64,000 nucleotides of DNA from Flavipsychrobacter sp. (GTDB taxonomy: Bacteria; Bacteroidota; Bacteroidia; Chitinophagales; Chitinophagaceae), in the NCBI GenBank assembly GCA_024508935.1, contig JANINW010000014.1, positions 255,550 through 319,549 on the forward strand, read 5' to 3'. The stretch's first letter is position 1. Each line of letters starts with the position of its first letter. Below the pieces are notes generated by a model. That model worked only from the letters and a program-made list of their open reading frames with translations, ran no database searches and was not told the DNA's origin. Of this stretch, positions 7,284 to 15,842 are shown piece by piece. Made by a program: the position numbers and the translations under genes.

Positions 7284-9659
7284 TTATCTGTGAAATTCAA
7301 TTCTATAACTGAAAGCCGGTATTAAGCCGGCTTCTTTTATATACCTGGTAGAACCGCTGCGTACATCAAAATAATTATAGGAATAATTGCGGCGGTTGGT
7401 AACATTCTGTATGTCTAGCGATAGGGTATGTGTGGCCTTCCTGTTGTTGCGTTTATAGTAAAGACTGCCGTCTATACGTAAGTAATATGGGTCTTGAAAT
7501 GTATAATAAGCGTTTGCTACATAAACCGTTTTACGCGCAGCAATGGATTGGGGAAGATCTATAGGCGTTTCCCGCTGGCCGCCAGTGTACATGAGCTTGC
7601 CATTTAATCCTATAAGACTGCGTTTGCTGTTCGAAAAATAGAATTCTTTTCCTGTCACAAGGTTTAGCTGGTACCCACGGTTGAAATGACCATCGTAACT
7701 GATGCCTCCGAAAGTTGTGTACGTGGAGCGGTAAAGAGAACCTGTAAGCAGAAAATAGTAATTGTCTGCAAAAGGCCGCTCAAACGTAATATCAATGCCA
7801 TAATTCTCTCCTTTGCCTTTGCTGGCTAAAGGTTTTGTGCCTGCTAATGCAAAAACACTTTCGCTATTGATGATAGAAAAGCCGCTGTTGCTGTCTGCCT
7901 CTACCGGCAGGTGATAAAGGTATTGGTAGTACAATTCGGCCTTAAGGTGCATTTTATATGGCAGGAAAACTTCGTAGCCCAGTACCGTATGTACGGCGCG
8001 CTGCAGATCAAGATATTGATTAGGGTATATACCGGTGCCGGTATATACATTGGACCTGTATAAGTAAGTGGAGATATGGTCTGGCTTGCTATGCATGCCG
8101 GCAGCAAGGCTTAGCTTATGGTTCTTAAAACTATAGCTCATAGCTGCACGGGGCTCTATACTGTATTGTTGACTCAATTCATAGTACGAGCCGTGCAGGC
8201 CGCCTGTCAGGGTTATGTGTTCAGATACCCTGTTCTTCCATTGTACATAGGCCTGGTAAAATTGAGTGCTGCCGCTACCGTCCAGCAGGTTAGTCCATTG
8301 CCTGGCGCCAAAATCGTAGTAATTCTGTTGCAGGTTATAACCCAGTTGCTGGAATATAATGCCGGTGCGTATCGTATTACGGTTATCCAGTTTGCTGTTT
8401 AGTAAAACCGATGCCCGGAAGGCAATGTTTTCAGGTCTGCCATTGTCTACTTCTACCGGGTTATAATTATCGGTAGTATTCAGCGTGTCTGACCGGCGGG
8501 TACTTTTATCGTATGAACCGGATAGAATGGTTTTGATATAGGTACGTGTATTGATAAAATATTGGTGTGTAACGCCCCCGAAAGTCATCATACTGTGATT
8601 GTTCAATTTCAGGTTAGGGTCATCATCCGTCCATTCGGTACTGTCTTTTGCAGGCGCTGTAAGTAATTTATTAGCTCCGGCTATTCCCCAAACAGAAAAA
8701 GTGCCCGCCTTAGCAGTGGGGAAATTGAGCTTTAGCGATACATCCTGGTAATCGGGAATGAGGCCATTGAGTTTTACATAGTCCTGTATAAGCGCCAGGG
8801 TAGAGTAGCGATAGTCAATGAGATAAGATGCCTTGCCGCCTTTTTTAAACGGGCCTTCCGTAGCTATTTCTGTACCAAGCAGGCCAATTTGAAATATATG
8901 CTCATAATTATCTTTATTGCCATTACGCAGGTTCAGGTCGAAAACACCGGATAAAGCATTGCCATATTCGGGAGGGAATGCTCCTGTATAAAAATCAGAA
9001 GTGCCGAGTGTATTGGCGTTAAGCATACTGATGCCGCCGCCACTGCTGCCCAGTTCACTAAAGTGGTTGGGATTAGGTATTTCTATACCCTCCAGCCGCC
9101 ACAAAACACCGCGTGGCGAATTACCGTGTACCACTATATCGTTATCAAGATCGCCATTGTTGGCCACACCGGCAAAGTTCATAGCCATACGTGCCGGGTC
9201 GGATATGGAAGCGGCATAACGGCGGGTTTCTTCAACCGAAAATGAACGGGCGCTGACCGTGGCAAATTCATTGAGCGCCTGTGTTTTGTTGCGGCGCACA
9301 CTTACGGTCACTTCATCCAGTTTATGTAGGCTTTCAGTTAAGGATATATTCAGTTCTGTGGCCTTGCCCGATGTTACCAGTATTTCAACTACCGTTTTGG
9401 GTTGGTAGCCTACGAGACTGAACTGGAAACCCTGCCTGCCCAGGGGTACATTGTCTAAAATAAAGTACCCGGTACTGTCTGTATAAATACTTAACTGCTG
9501 GTTAGATAGCAGTACTACAGTTACCATTTCCAGCGGCTTATTAGATTCCGCATCCAGTACATAACCTCTTACCCGCTGCACCAGGCTGTCCTGTGCGTAG
9601 CCAGTTAGAGAAAATGTAAAACATACTATATATCCAATAAGCTTCAGAAACGGTCTCAT
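7284..9659 (-). CDS. TonB-dependent outer-membrane receptor with CarboxypepD regulatory-like domain
   Basis: The 791-residue protein starts with a signal peptide cut near GYAQ. Residues 28-112 form a carboxypeptidase regulatory-like beta-sandwich (VRGYVLDAESNKPLEMV... GYFILDNVPLG... SLVGYQPK), the N-terminal extension common in Bacteroidota. A plug domain follows (about 125-240, with DNDIVVHGN and RLEGIEIPNPNHF), then a 22-strand-type barrel rich in alternating aromatic and polar residues to the end. It should import a ligand such as a siderophore, cofactor or oligomer using TonB energy. No SusD partner is adjacent, so it is not a typical SusC. The substrate is unknown. Confidence 0.85.
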   Translation of the reverse strand: MRPFLKLIGYIVCFTFSLTGYAQDSLVQRVRGYVLDAESNKPLEMVTVVLLSNQQLSIYTDSTGYFILDNVPLGRQGFQFSLVGYQPKTVVEILVTSGKATELNISLTESLHKLDEVTVSVRRNKTQALNEFATVSARSFSVEETRRYAASISDPARMAMNFAGVANNGDLDNDIVVHGNSPRGVLWRLEGIEIPNPNHFSELGSSGGGISMLNANTLGTSDFYTGAFPPEYGNALSGVFDLNLRNGNKDNYEHIFQIGLLGTEIATEGPFKKGGKASYLIDYRYSTLALIQDYVKLNGLIPDYQDVSLKLNFPTAKAGTFSVWGIAGANKLLTAPAKDSTEWTDDDPNLKLNNHSMMTFGGVTHQYFINTRTYIKTILSGSYDKSTRRSDTLNTTDNYNPVEVDNGRPENIAFRASVLLNSKLDNRNTIRTGIIFQQLGYNLQQNYYDFGARQWTNLLDGSGSTQFYQAYVQWKNRVSEHITLTGGLHGSYYELSQQYSIEPRAAMSYSFKNHKLSLAAGMHSKPDHISTYLYRSNVYTGTGIYPNQYLDLQRAVHTVLGYEVFLPYKMHLKAELYYQYLYHLPVEADSNSGFSIINSESVFALAGTKPLASKGKGENYGIDITFERPFADNYYFLLTGSLYRSTYTTFGGISYDGHFNRGYQLNLVTGKEFYFSNSKRSLIGLNGKLMYTGGQRETPIDLPQSIAARKTVYVANAYYTFQDPYYLRIDGSLYYKRNNRKATHTLSLDIQNVTNRRNYSYNYFDVRSGSTRYIKEAGLIPAFSYRIEFHR
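7313..7333 (+). terminator. Possible terminator of the OmpA-like gene, inside the convergent receptor gene
   Basis: Arms AAGCCGG and CCGGCTT enclose a 7-nt loop and are followed on the plus strand by CTTTTA. The hairpin lies 35 bases after the OmpA-like stop but inside the last codons of the convergent receptor. The T tract is short, so the call is tentative. Confidence 0.45.
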
Positions 9660-9776
9660 CTACAATTAAGACATTATTAAAACCTGAAAGTTTATACTTC
9701 AAAATATTTGCCAAAGCACACAATCCTTATCAGAACTTTATCGTTATATTTATCATTAGTAGAAACCATCCTTGAT

Positions 9777-10715
9777 ATGAGAGTGAAGCTAAGGCCTTTT
9801 CTGTATTTTTTTTCCGGTGCCGCTGTAGCAGGTGCTACATTCTTTGGCGTGGCATTTCGTGAGCCTGTAAAAGGCGAGGCTATGGTAGAAGTAAAAGAAG
9901 AAGGACGGCTGCAGTATAAATGGTACCCGGTGGAGATGCCGCGCAACCTCAGCTTTGCAGGTGAAAGGGTGCCGTTGAATAAATGGGAAGTGAAAGAAAG
10001 AATGGACCGTGAACTGCTGGTAAATTATTACCTGCACGGCAGTACCTTATATATACTTAAACTCAGTACAAGATATTTTCCGCTTATTGAAGAGCGTTTG
10101 AAGGCAAATGGTGTTCCGGACGATTTTAAATATTTATGCGTGGCAGAAAGCTCTTTGCAGCATCTTACCTCACCTGCAGGCGCTGCAAGTTTCTGGCAAT
10201 TCCTGAAGGGCACGGCGCCAAGATATGGTCTTGAAGTAAACGATGAAGTAGATGAACGGTATAATGTGAAGAAAGCTACCGATGCTGCTTGCGTTTATTT
10301 CAAGGAAGCGTATGCCAAGTTTGGTTCCTGGACAGCTGCTGCCGCATCTTTTAATTGCGGCCTTGCCGGGTATGAGGATTTTGCTTCCTTCCAGGGCTCA
10401 TACAATTATTATGATATAGCCCTGCCGGAAGAAACAGCAAGGTATATTTTTAGGATTATAGCGTTGAAAACATTGATAAGCGAAGCCAGCAGGTACGGTT
10501 ATATCATGCCTTCCAATGAGAGTTACAAGCCGTATGCCGGCAGGACATTAATAGTTGATACCACGATCAAAAACCTGTCAGACTTTGCAAAAACAAATAA
10601 TTCGAATTACAAAATATTAAAGCTATATAACCCGTGGCTCAGAGCGCGTAAGCTCACAGTAAAGCCGGGCAAAGCGTACGAGATAGAATTACCACCTGTT
10701 ATGACACAGGAATAG
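9777..10715 (+). CDS. Membrane-anchored lytic transglycosylase (MltD/SLT type)
   Basis: The product cleaves the MurNAc-GlcNAc bond of peptidoglycan. From the ATG at 9777 it has 312 residues; the frame is open upstream to 9708 but the residues after Met at 9777 form the natural signal anchor (about 7-25). The SLT goose-lysozyme-like domain spans about 105-245 with catalytic Glu124 in the CVAESSLQ motif, then ASFWQFL and the SFNCGLAGY motif. The C-terminus (about 265-312) resembles a LysM-like or peptidoglycan-binding tail (ILKLYNPWL) but is short. It is followed 50 bases later by a penicillin-acylase-family gene on the same strand. Confidence 0.88.
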   Translation: MRVKLRPFLYFFSGAAVAGATFFGVAFREPVKGEAMVEVKEEGRLQYKWYPVEMPRNLSFAGERVPLNKWEVKERMDRELLVNYYLHGSTLYILKLSTRYFPLIEERLKANGVPDDFKYLCVAESSLQHLTSPAGAASFWQFLKGTAPRYGLEVNDEVDERYNVKKATDAACVYFKEAYAKFGSWTAAAASFNCGLAGYEDFASFQGSYNYYDIALPEETARYIFRIIALKTLISEASRYGYIMPSNESYKPYAGRTLIVDTTIKNLSDFAKTNNSNYKILKLYNPWLRARKLTVKPGKAYEIELPPVMTQE

Positions 10716-10765
10716 GCTATAGTATTTGTCAGCTGCAATCTGTAGCTTTAAGTAAACAATGATGC

Positions 10766-13141
10766 ATGCGTAAGCTTGTGGCCATATTACCACTGGTACT
10801 TACTACCATATTCGTTTATTTGCTGGATAAGCCATTAGGCAAGCTGCCTGCTATAGGCCGGCTGCTTGATCCTGTTAATGGCTGCTGGGCCAGTGCTGAC
10901 CCCGTCAATAAATCTTTTGATCTGCAGCTTCAATTACCGGGTTTAAAACAAGCCGCAGAGGTAAGATTTGATGACAGGCTGGTGCCGCATATCAAAGCCG
11001 CAACCGAACACGATATCTATTACGTGCAGGGTTATATTCACGCTTATTTCAGGCTATGGCAAATGGATATGCAAACGCGTGCTGCTGCAGGTAGGATATG
11101 TGAAGTAGCAGGAGAGAAGGCTTTAAAATTTGATCGTGGCCAACGCAGGAAAGGCATGGTGTATGGCGCAGAGCAGTCATTAAAGGCAATGGAAGCGGAT
11201 CCGCGCAGCAAAGACATGCTGGATGCCTATAGCGCAGGTATTAATTATTACATCAGCCAGCTCAACTACCGTGCGTATCCCCTCGAGTATAAATTAATGG
11301 GCTTTAAGCCGGAGGCATGGACCAATATCAAAACAGCATTGTTGTTGAAATACATGGCGGATGACCTGACCGGCTATACAGAGGATATAGCAATGACGGT
11401 GCTCAGGGATATGTTATCTCCTGCTGAATTTGACCTGCTGTATCCATCACGAATGGAAGGCAGTGCTACGGTAATACCATCTGATACCGTTATTCAGCAT
11501 CCATCTTTAAAGACGTTGGCAGCACCGCCCGATAGTATAGCCTGGACGCATTTACAAACAACAGATTTCATACAGGATGAAACAGATGGCAAAGGCAGCA
11601 ATAACTGGGCGTTGAGCGGAAGCCGTACTTTAAGCCGTGCACCCATATTGTGCAACGACCCTCACCTGGGTCTCAACCTGCCTTCACTATGGTACGAGGT
11701 GCAGCTGCAAACGCCATCTATGAATGTGTATGGTGTATCACTACCCGGGGCACCCGGTGTGGTCATTGGTTTTAATGATAGTATAAGCTGGGGCTTTACA
11801 AATAATTACCGCGATGTAAAAGACTTTTATGCTATAGAGCCTATGTCTGCAAATACCTATCGCTTCAGCGGTAAGGAATTGAGATATAATGACAGGGTAG
11901 AAGTGATAAAGATCAAAGGCCGCCCCGATTTTAAAGACACTGTGCACTACACCATACATGGCCCGGTTATATACGACCAAAGTTTTCATGGCCCGGGAGG
12001 TTTGATAAAGCCATTGGCCGTCACCTGGATGGCACATAAGCCTTCCAATGAGATACTGTCTTTATATCTTTTAAACCATAGCAATAACTATGTTCAATTC
12101 GTAGACGCTATACATCACTTTAATTGTCCCGGTCAGAATATGCTCTATGCCGATAGGGCAGGGAATATTGCTTTATGGGGACAGGGCCAGTTCATCAACA
12201 AATGGAAAGACCAGGGTAAATATGTAATGAATGGTGCCGACAGCAGCACACTTTGGAAAGAGTTGATACCGGTGGCAGAGAACCCGCATGCTTTCAACCC
12301 GGCACAAGGTTACCTTGCTTCAGCCAACCAAACAGTTACCGATAGTACTTATCCTTATTGGTACAATGGCTATTTCAATGAGTTCCGTTCATGGCGTATC
12401 AACCAGGTATTGCGTTCGCTGCATAGTGCTACTGTAGAAGATATGTTCAAACTGCAAAATGATGTGTATTCCATATTGGCATCAAAAGTATTGCCGGTTA
12501 TGCTGCAGCATATTAATGTAGATGTGCTGAAACTGAAGGAGAGAAAATATCTCGATTTCCTGGGTGGTTGGGACTACCGGCTTACGCCTGATAGTAAAGC
12601 AGCCACAGTCTTCCAGGTATGGTGGACAGAACTATACGAGGTAATATGGAAAAACCGTTTTTCTAAAGTACCAGATAAAATATATCCATCACCGGAGCGT
12701 ACCATGCAGTTGATGATTGACAATAACCCGGCTATCGGAAACCTCAACGACCTTGCGGTATATAGTTTGAGAAACGCTACTGATAGCCTGGCAAAACTGG
12801 AGAAAGCTGGAAAATTGGAATGGAGTAAAGCTAAAAATACATCTGTCAACCACCTGACCAAATTACCTGCGTTTAGTTACCCCGATTTGAAAATAGGCGG
12901 ATGGGGTAATACCGTTAACGCAGCTAAAAGTGTACATGGTCCGTCCTGGAGGATGGTGGTACAGATGGGCAGGCAGATAGAGGCTTACGGTGTGTACCCC
13001 GGTGGACAGTCGGGCAACCCCGGCAGTAAATATTATGCAACTTTCCTGGATAAATGGGTGAAAGGTGAATATAATAAACTCAGCTTTGTGCCCAGGTCTG
13101 GCAAGGCTACGTCAAGATTCACCTGGAATATTCAACCTTAA
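10766..13141 (+). CDS. Penicillin acylase-family N-terminal nucleophile hydrolase
   Basis: The 791-residue protein belongs to the Ntn-hydrolase family that includes penicillin G acylase and N-acyl-homoserine-lactone acylases, which cleave amide bonds of acylated substrates. An N-terminal hydrophobic segment (about 4-20) exports or anchors it. An alpha-chain region follows, then a linker and the autocleavage site DGKGSNNWALSG, with Ser278 as the predicted new beta-chain N-terminal nucleophile. Downstream beta-chain motifs include NDPHLGLNLPSLWYEVQL and PGAPGVVIGFNDSISWGFTNN. The length is normal for a full precursor. Substrate is unknown; neighbours (lytic transglycosylase, metal transporter) do not settle it. 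A quorum-signal acylase is possible but only inferred. Confidence 0.88.
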   Translation: MRKLVAILPLVLTTIFVYLLDKPLGKLPAIGRLLDPVNGCWASADPVNKSFDLQLQLPGLKQAAEVRFDDRLVPHIKAATEHDIYYVQGYIHAYFRLWQMDMQTRAAAGRICEVAGEKALKFDRGQRRKGMVYGAEQSLKAMEADPRSKDMLDAYSAGINYYISQLNYRAYPLEYKLMGFKPEAWTNIKTALLLKYMADDLTGYTEDIAMTVLRDMLSPAEFDLLYPSRMEGSATVIPSDTVIQHPSLKTLAAPPDSIAWTHLQTTDFIQDETDGKGSNNWALSGSRTLSRAPILCNDPHLGLNLPSLWYEVQLQTPSMNVYGVSLPGAPGVVIGFNDSISWGFTNNYRDVKDFYAIEPMSANTYRFSGKELRYNDRVEVIKIKGRPDFKDTVHYTIHGPVIYDQSFHGPGGLIKPLAVTWMAHKPSNEILSLYLLNHSNNYVQFVDAIHHFNCPGQNMLYADRAGNIALWGQGQFINKWKDQGKYVMNGADSSTLWKELIPVAENPHAFNPAQGYLASANQTVTDSTYPYWYNGYFNEFRSWRINQVLRSLHSATVEDMFKLQNDVYSILASKVLPVMLQHINVDVLKLKERKYLDFLGGWDYRLTPDSKAATVFQVWWTELYEVIWKNRFSKVPDKIYPSPERTMQLMIDNNPAIGNLNDLAVYSLRNATDSLAKLEKAGKLEWSKAKNTSVNHLTKLPAFSYPDLKIGGWGNTVNAAKSVHGPSWRMVVQMGRQIEAYGVYPGGQSGNPGSKYYATFLDKWVKGEYNKLSFVPRSGKATSRFTWNIQP

Positions 13142-13147
13142 TAGACT

Positions 13148-13495
13148 ATGCGTTCCTTAATTACCATATTATTTATTGCGATACTTTCCGGTATTACCAC
13201 CTTTTTTCTGCCGTGGTGGATGGTAGCTGTATGTACTTTCCTGGTAGTGGTAACCATGCGGCAGAGACCGGGACAAGGGTTTCGTGCAGGTTTTGCGGGT
13301 ATAGCATTATTATGGCTCATCGTTATTTTGTGCAGGGACCTGCCCAATGAACATATTCTTTCTGCGAGGATGGCAAAAGTTTTCGGCTTGCCTAATTCGG
13401 GTTTATTCATTCTTGTAAATATTTTGTTAGGCGGTCTTGTGGGCGGCCTGGCAGGCTGGAGCGGGGGAGTGATGTTCAAATACTTCCGGAAGTAA
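13148..13495 (+). CDS. Small multi-spanning membrane protein of unknown function
   Basis: This 115-residue protein has three or four hydrophobic helices (about 3-22, 23-38, 48-65 and 84-110), with Arg/Lys loops and a glycine-rich last helix (LLGGLVGGLAGWSGG). No family is recognised beyond similar small hypothetical membrane proteins expected in this phylum. It starts six bases after the acylase stop, so it is probably translated from the same transcript. Confidence 0.65.
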   Translation: MRSLITILFIAILSGITTFFLPWWMVAVCTFLVVVTMRQRPGQGFRAGFAGIALLWLIVILCRDLPNEHILSARMAKVFGLPNSGLFILVNILLGGLVGGLAGWSGGVMFKYFRK

Positions 13496-13511
13496 CAATG
13501 GCATTTTATTG

Positions 13512-13519
13512 TATTTTTG
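13512..13519 (+). promoter_or_regulatory. Putative -7 promoter element of the CDF transporter gene
   Basis: TATTTTTG matches TAnnTTTG. Only seven bases separate it from the preferred ATG at 13527, so a transcript started here would have almost no leader. The region is AT-rich, so a chance match is possible. Confidence 0.4.
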
Positions 13520-13526
13520 CTGCTGC

Positions 13527-14498
13527 ATGCCAATCCGTTTACAGCGTTATATAGCCATATTATCCGTCATTCTGTTTATTGGGAAATTATGGGCATGGTA
13601 CCTTACACATTCCGTTACAATACTTACCGATGCACTGGAAAGCACTGCCAACGTTATAGCCGGCTTTATTGGTTTGTATAGTGTGATACTTGCTGCCAAA
13701 CCGCGGGACCTGAACCATCCTTACGGGCATGGTAAAGCAGAGTTTGTTTCCTCAGCAGTAGAAGGTGCGTTGATATTTATTGCCGGCCTCATGATCATAT
13801 ATGAGGCTGTCAACCAGTTGCTGGAGCCGCGCCCTTTACATAAGCTGGACGTTGGTATATACATAACAGTAATAACCGGCATACTGAATTTGTTTGTAGG
13901 CTTATATGCAATAAAGACAGGTAAAAAGCACCGTTCGCTGATAGTGGAATCTGCAGGCAGGCACTTGATGACCGATGCCTATTCAACTTTTGCTATTGTA
14001 GTAGGTCTTATCTTACTGCTGTTTACCGGCTGGCAGTGGCTGGATAGTGTGGTGGCGCTGCTCTTTGCGGTATTCATTATTGTTACGGGGTATAAAGTCA
14101 TCAGGCGCTCCCTGGCAGGTATCATGGACGAGGCAGATGAAAAACTATTGAAGGAAGTAATAACTGTGATGCAGCAAAACCGGAAGCCTCAATGGATAGA
14201 CCTGCATAATTTACGTGTTATACAATATGGCGATGTACTGCATATAGATGCGCACATGACGCTGCCCTGGTATTACGAGGTGCGCGATGCTGAAATGGAG
14301 ATACATGCCGTGGAAGACCTTATAAAGGTTCATTTTGGTGATAAGGTGGAACTGTTCATCCATATCGACGCATGCATGCCTTACCAATGCAAACTTTGCG
14401 CACTGATAAAATGCCCTGTACGGCAGGAAGATTTCAAAGCGCAGCAGCAGTGGACTTTAGAGAATGTATGGAGCGATGCCAAGCATGGCAAACAGTAA
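13527..14498 (+). CDS. Cation diffusion facilitator (CDF) metal/proton antiporter
   Basis: CDF proteins export Zn2+, Fe2+, Co2+ or similar ions from the cytoplasm. From the ATG at 13527 (323 residues) six helices are visible, with metal-site motifs in helix 2 (HSVTILTDALES), the HPYGHGK motif in the following loop, and HLMTDAYS in helix 5. A cytoplasmic ferredoxin-like C-terminal domain follows, ending in an unusual Cys cluster at residues 283, 288, 291 and 296 (C-x4-C-x2-C-x4-C) after HIDA. The frame is also open to a TTG at 13509, which is less likely. It is convergent with rnhA, with 11 bases between stops. Confidence 0.9.
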   Translation: MPIRLQRYIAILSVILFIGKLWAWYLTHSVTILTDALESTANVIAGFIGLYSVILAAKPRDLNHPYGHGKAEFVSSAVEGALIFIAGLMIIYEAVNQLLEPRPLHKLDVGIYITVITGILNLFVGLYAIKTGKKHRSLIVESAGRHLMTDAYSTFAIVVGLILLLFTGWQWLDSVVALLFAVFIIVTGYKVIRRSLAGIMDEADEKLLKEVITVMQQNRKPQWIDLHNLRVIQYGDVLHIDAHMTLPWYYEVRDAEMEIHAVEDLIKVHFGDKVELFIHIDACMPYQCKLCALIKCPVRQEDFKAQQQWTLENVWSDAKHGKQ

Positions 14499-14509
14499 CC
14501 ATGCACCGG

Positions 14510-14983
14510 CTATTTGAAATGCCCTGTTGTGTTTTCGTAAGCATGGTCTATGAGCCATTTGCCGCTATCGGCAGCAGCTGTGGCTAATGCATCACAACGG
14601 TTATTCATAGGGTTATCAGCATGGCCTTTTACCCATACAAATTTGATGCGGTGCTTCTTGTGCTGGTCAAGATATTGCATCCAAAGGTCGGCATTCTTTT
14701 TGTCTTTAAAGCCCGTTTTTACCCAGCCAAATACCCATTTCTTTTCAACAGAGTTGACCACGTAAGAAGAATCGGTAAATATGGTTACGTCAAGCCCGTC
14801 TCTTGTCAGCGATTGCAGGGCTACAATTACAGCCATCAATTCCATGCGGTTGTTAGTCGTCATCCTGAATCCCTGCGATAGTTCTTTTACCGTATTACCC
14901 CATTGCATTATGATGCCATAACCTCCCGGTCCCGGGTTGCCGCGGGCTGCACCATCCGTATAAATAATTAATTGTTTCGACAT
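14510..14983 (-). CDS. rnhA: Ribonuclease HI
   Basis: RNase HI cleaves the RNA strand of RNA-DNA hybrids (R-loops, Okazaki primers) in the cytoplasm. The 157-residue length equals that of the classical enzyme. The four carboxylates are visible: Asp10 in IYTDGAARGNPGPGG, Glu48 in NNRMELMA, Asp71 in FTDSSYV and Asp131 in NRCDALA, plus His121 in VKGHADNP and the basic handle around KKWVFGWVKTGFK. It is divergent from mqnA, and the two promoters appear to interlock in the 44-base gap. Confidence 0.95.
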   Translation of the reverse strand: MSKQLIIYTDGAARGNPGPGGYGIIMQWGNTVKELSQGFRMTTNNRMELMAVIVALQSLTRDGLDVTIFTDSSYVVNSVEKKWVFGWVKTGFKDKKNADLWMQYLDQHKKHRIKFVWVKGHADNPMNNRCDALATAAADSGKWLIDHAYENTTGHFK

Positions 14984-15002
14984 GAATTGCTGGCCTTAAC
15001 CG

Positions 15003-15010
15003 TATCTTTG
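15003..15010 (+). promoter_or_regulatory. Putative -7 promoter element of mqnA
   Basis: TATCTTTG matches TAnnTTTG exactly. It lies 17 bases before the TTG start of mqnA and four bases from the minus-strand element assigned to rnhA. Confidence 0.55.
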
Positions 15011-15014
15011 CGCC

Positions 15015-15022
15015 CAAAAATA
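15015..15022 (-). promoter_or_regulatory. Putative -7 promoter element of rnhA
   Basis: On the minus strand this reads TATTTTTG, a TAnnTTTG match 31 bases upstream of the rnhA start. It faces the mqnA element head on: each start site would fall in or beside the other element. Confidence 0.45.
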
Positions 15023-15027
15023 GAGCC

Positions 15028-15765
15028 TTGAGGGTCAAAATAAAAGTTGCAGGTGTAAGTTATTTGAATACTAAGCCATTATTGTATGGAATAGAACGCA
15101 GCCTGGTACTAAATGAAATGGAACTGTTGCTGGACTACCCATCTAACCTGGCACAAAGCCTGCAAAAAGGGGATATAGATATGGCCTTGATGCCTGTAGC
15201 TGCTATGCCCGGTATACCAGGTGCGCGTATAGTAAGTGATTATGGCATTGCTGCCGATGGAGATGTTGCTTCAGTTTGTATTTTCAGCCAGGTGCCTATG
15301 GAAGAGATAGAAACTGTTTATCTCGATTATCAGTCCCGCACCTCTGTAAGGCTGGCCCAGCTGTTGCTGGAGCAGTACTGGAAAAAAAATGTGGTATTCA
15401 AACCAGCACCTGAAAACTATATTGAATATATAAATGGCACTACAGCAGGGGTAATTATAGGAGACAGGGCACTAAAGCAACTGGCCAATTTTGAATATGT
15501 CTACGATCTGGCCGCTGAATGGAAAGCATTTACAGGGTTACCATTTGTATTTGCAGCCTGGATAGCCAATAAAGACTTGCCACAAGATTTTTTGAAAGCA
15601 TTTAATGATGCAAATGCAGAAGGCTTGAAACATATTGACGAAGTAGTGGCTGAAAACCCGTTTCCTTACTACGATTTGCATACCTACTACACAAAAAATA
15701 TTCATTACCTGCTAACGGAAGAAAAGAAGGCAGGATTGAACAAGTTCCTGGAATTGATAAAATAG
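15028..15765 (+). CDS. mqnA: Chorismate dehydratase (menaquinone futalosine pathway)
   Basis: MqnA converts chorismate to 3-enolpyruvylbenzoate, the first step of the futalosine route to menaquinone. The 245-residue protein has the periplasmic-binding-protein-like fold of the family and its signature opening VAGVSYLNTKPL, then DIDMALMPVAA and an SRTSVRLAQ motif. No ATG exists at the expected N-terminus; the family start aligns with TTG at 15028, which is 17 bases after a good -7 element. No other mqn gene is seen here, as is common because the pathway genes are often dispersed. Confidence 0.88.
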   Translation: MRVKIKVAGVSYLNTKPLLYGIERSLVLNEMELLLDYPSNLAQSLQKGDIDMALMPVAAMPGIPGARIVSDYGIAADGDVASVCIFSQVPMEEIETVYLDYQSRTSVRLAQLLLEQYWKKNVVFKPAPENYIEYINGTTAGVIIGDRALKQLANFEYVYDLAAEWKAFTGLPFVFAAWIANKDLPQDFLKAFNDANAEGLKHIDEVVAENPFPYYDLHTYYTKNIHYLLTEEKKAGLNKFLELIK

Positions 15766-15825
15766 TATCAGGGGCTTATATAGCCTCATAGCCGTCGCTG
15801 ATAATAGTATTTCAACAAGTCGTAA

Positions 15826-15833
15826 TATCTTTG
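15826..15833 (+). promoter_or_regulatory. Putative -7 promoter element of the HMG-CoA lyase gene
   Basis: TATCTTTG ends nine bases before the ATG at 15843. With Bacteroidota spacing the transcript would start about three to six bases before the start codon. Confidence 0.5.
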
Positions 15834-15842
15834 CGTTATCTT

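Noticed and set aside
15766-15795. Possible hairpin after mqnA (GGGGCT / AGCCTC).
   Set aside because: Six base pairs with a G-T pair and no T tract. Not a credible terminator.
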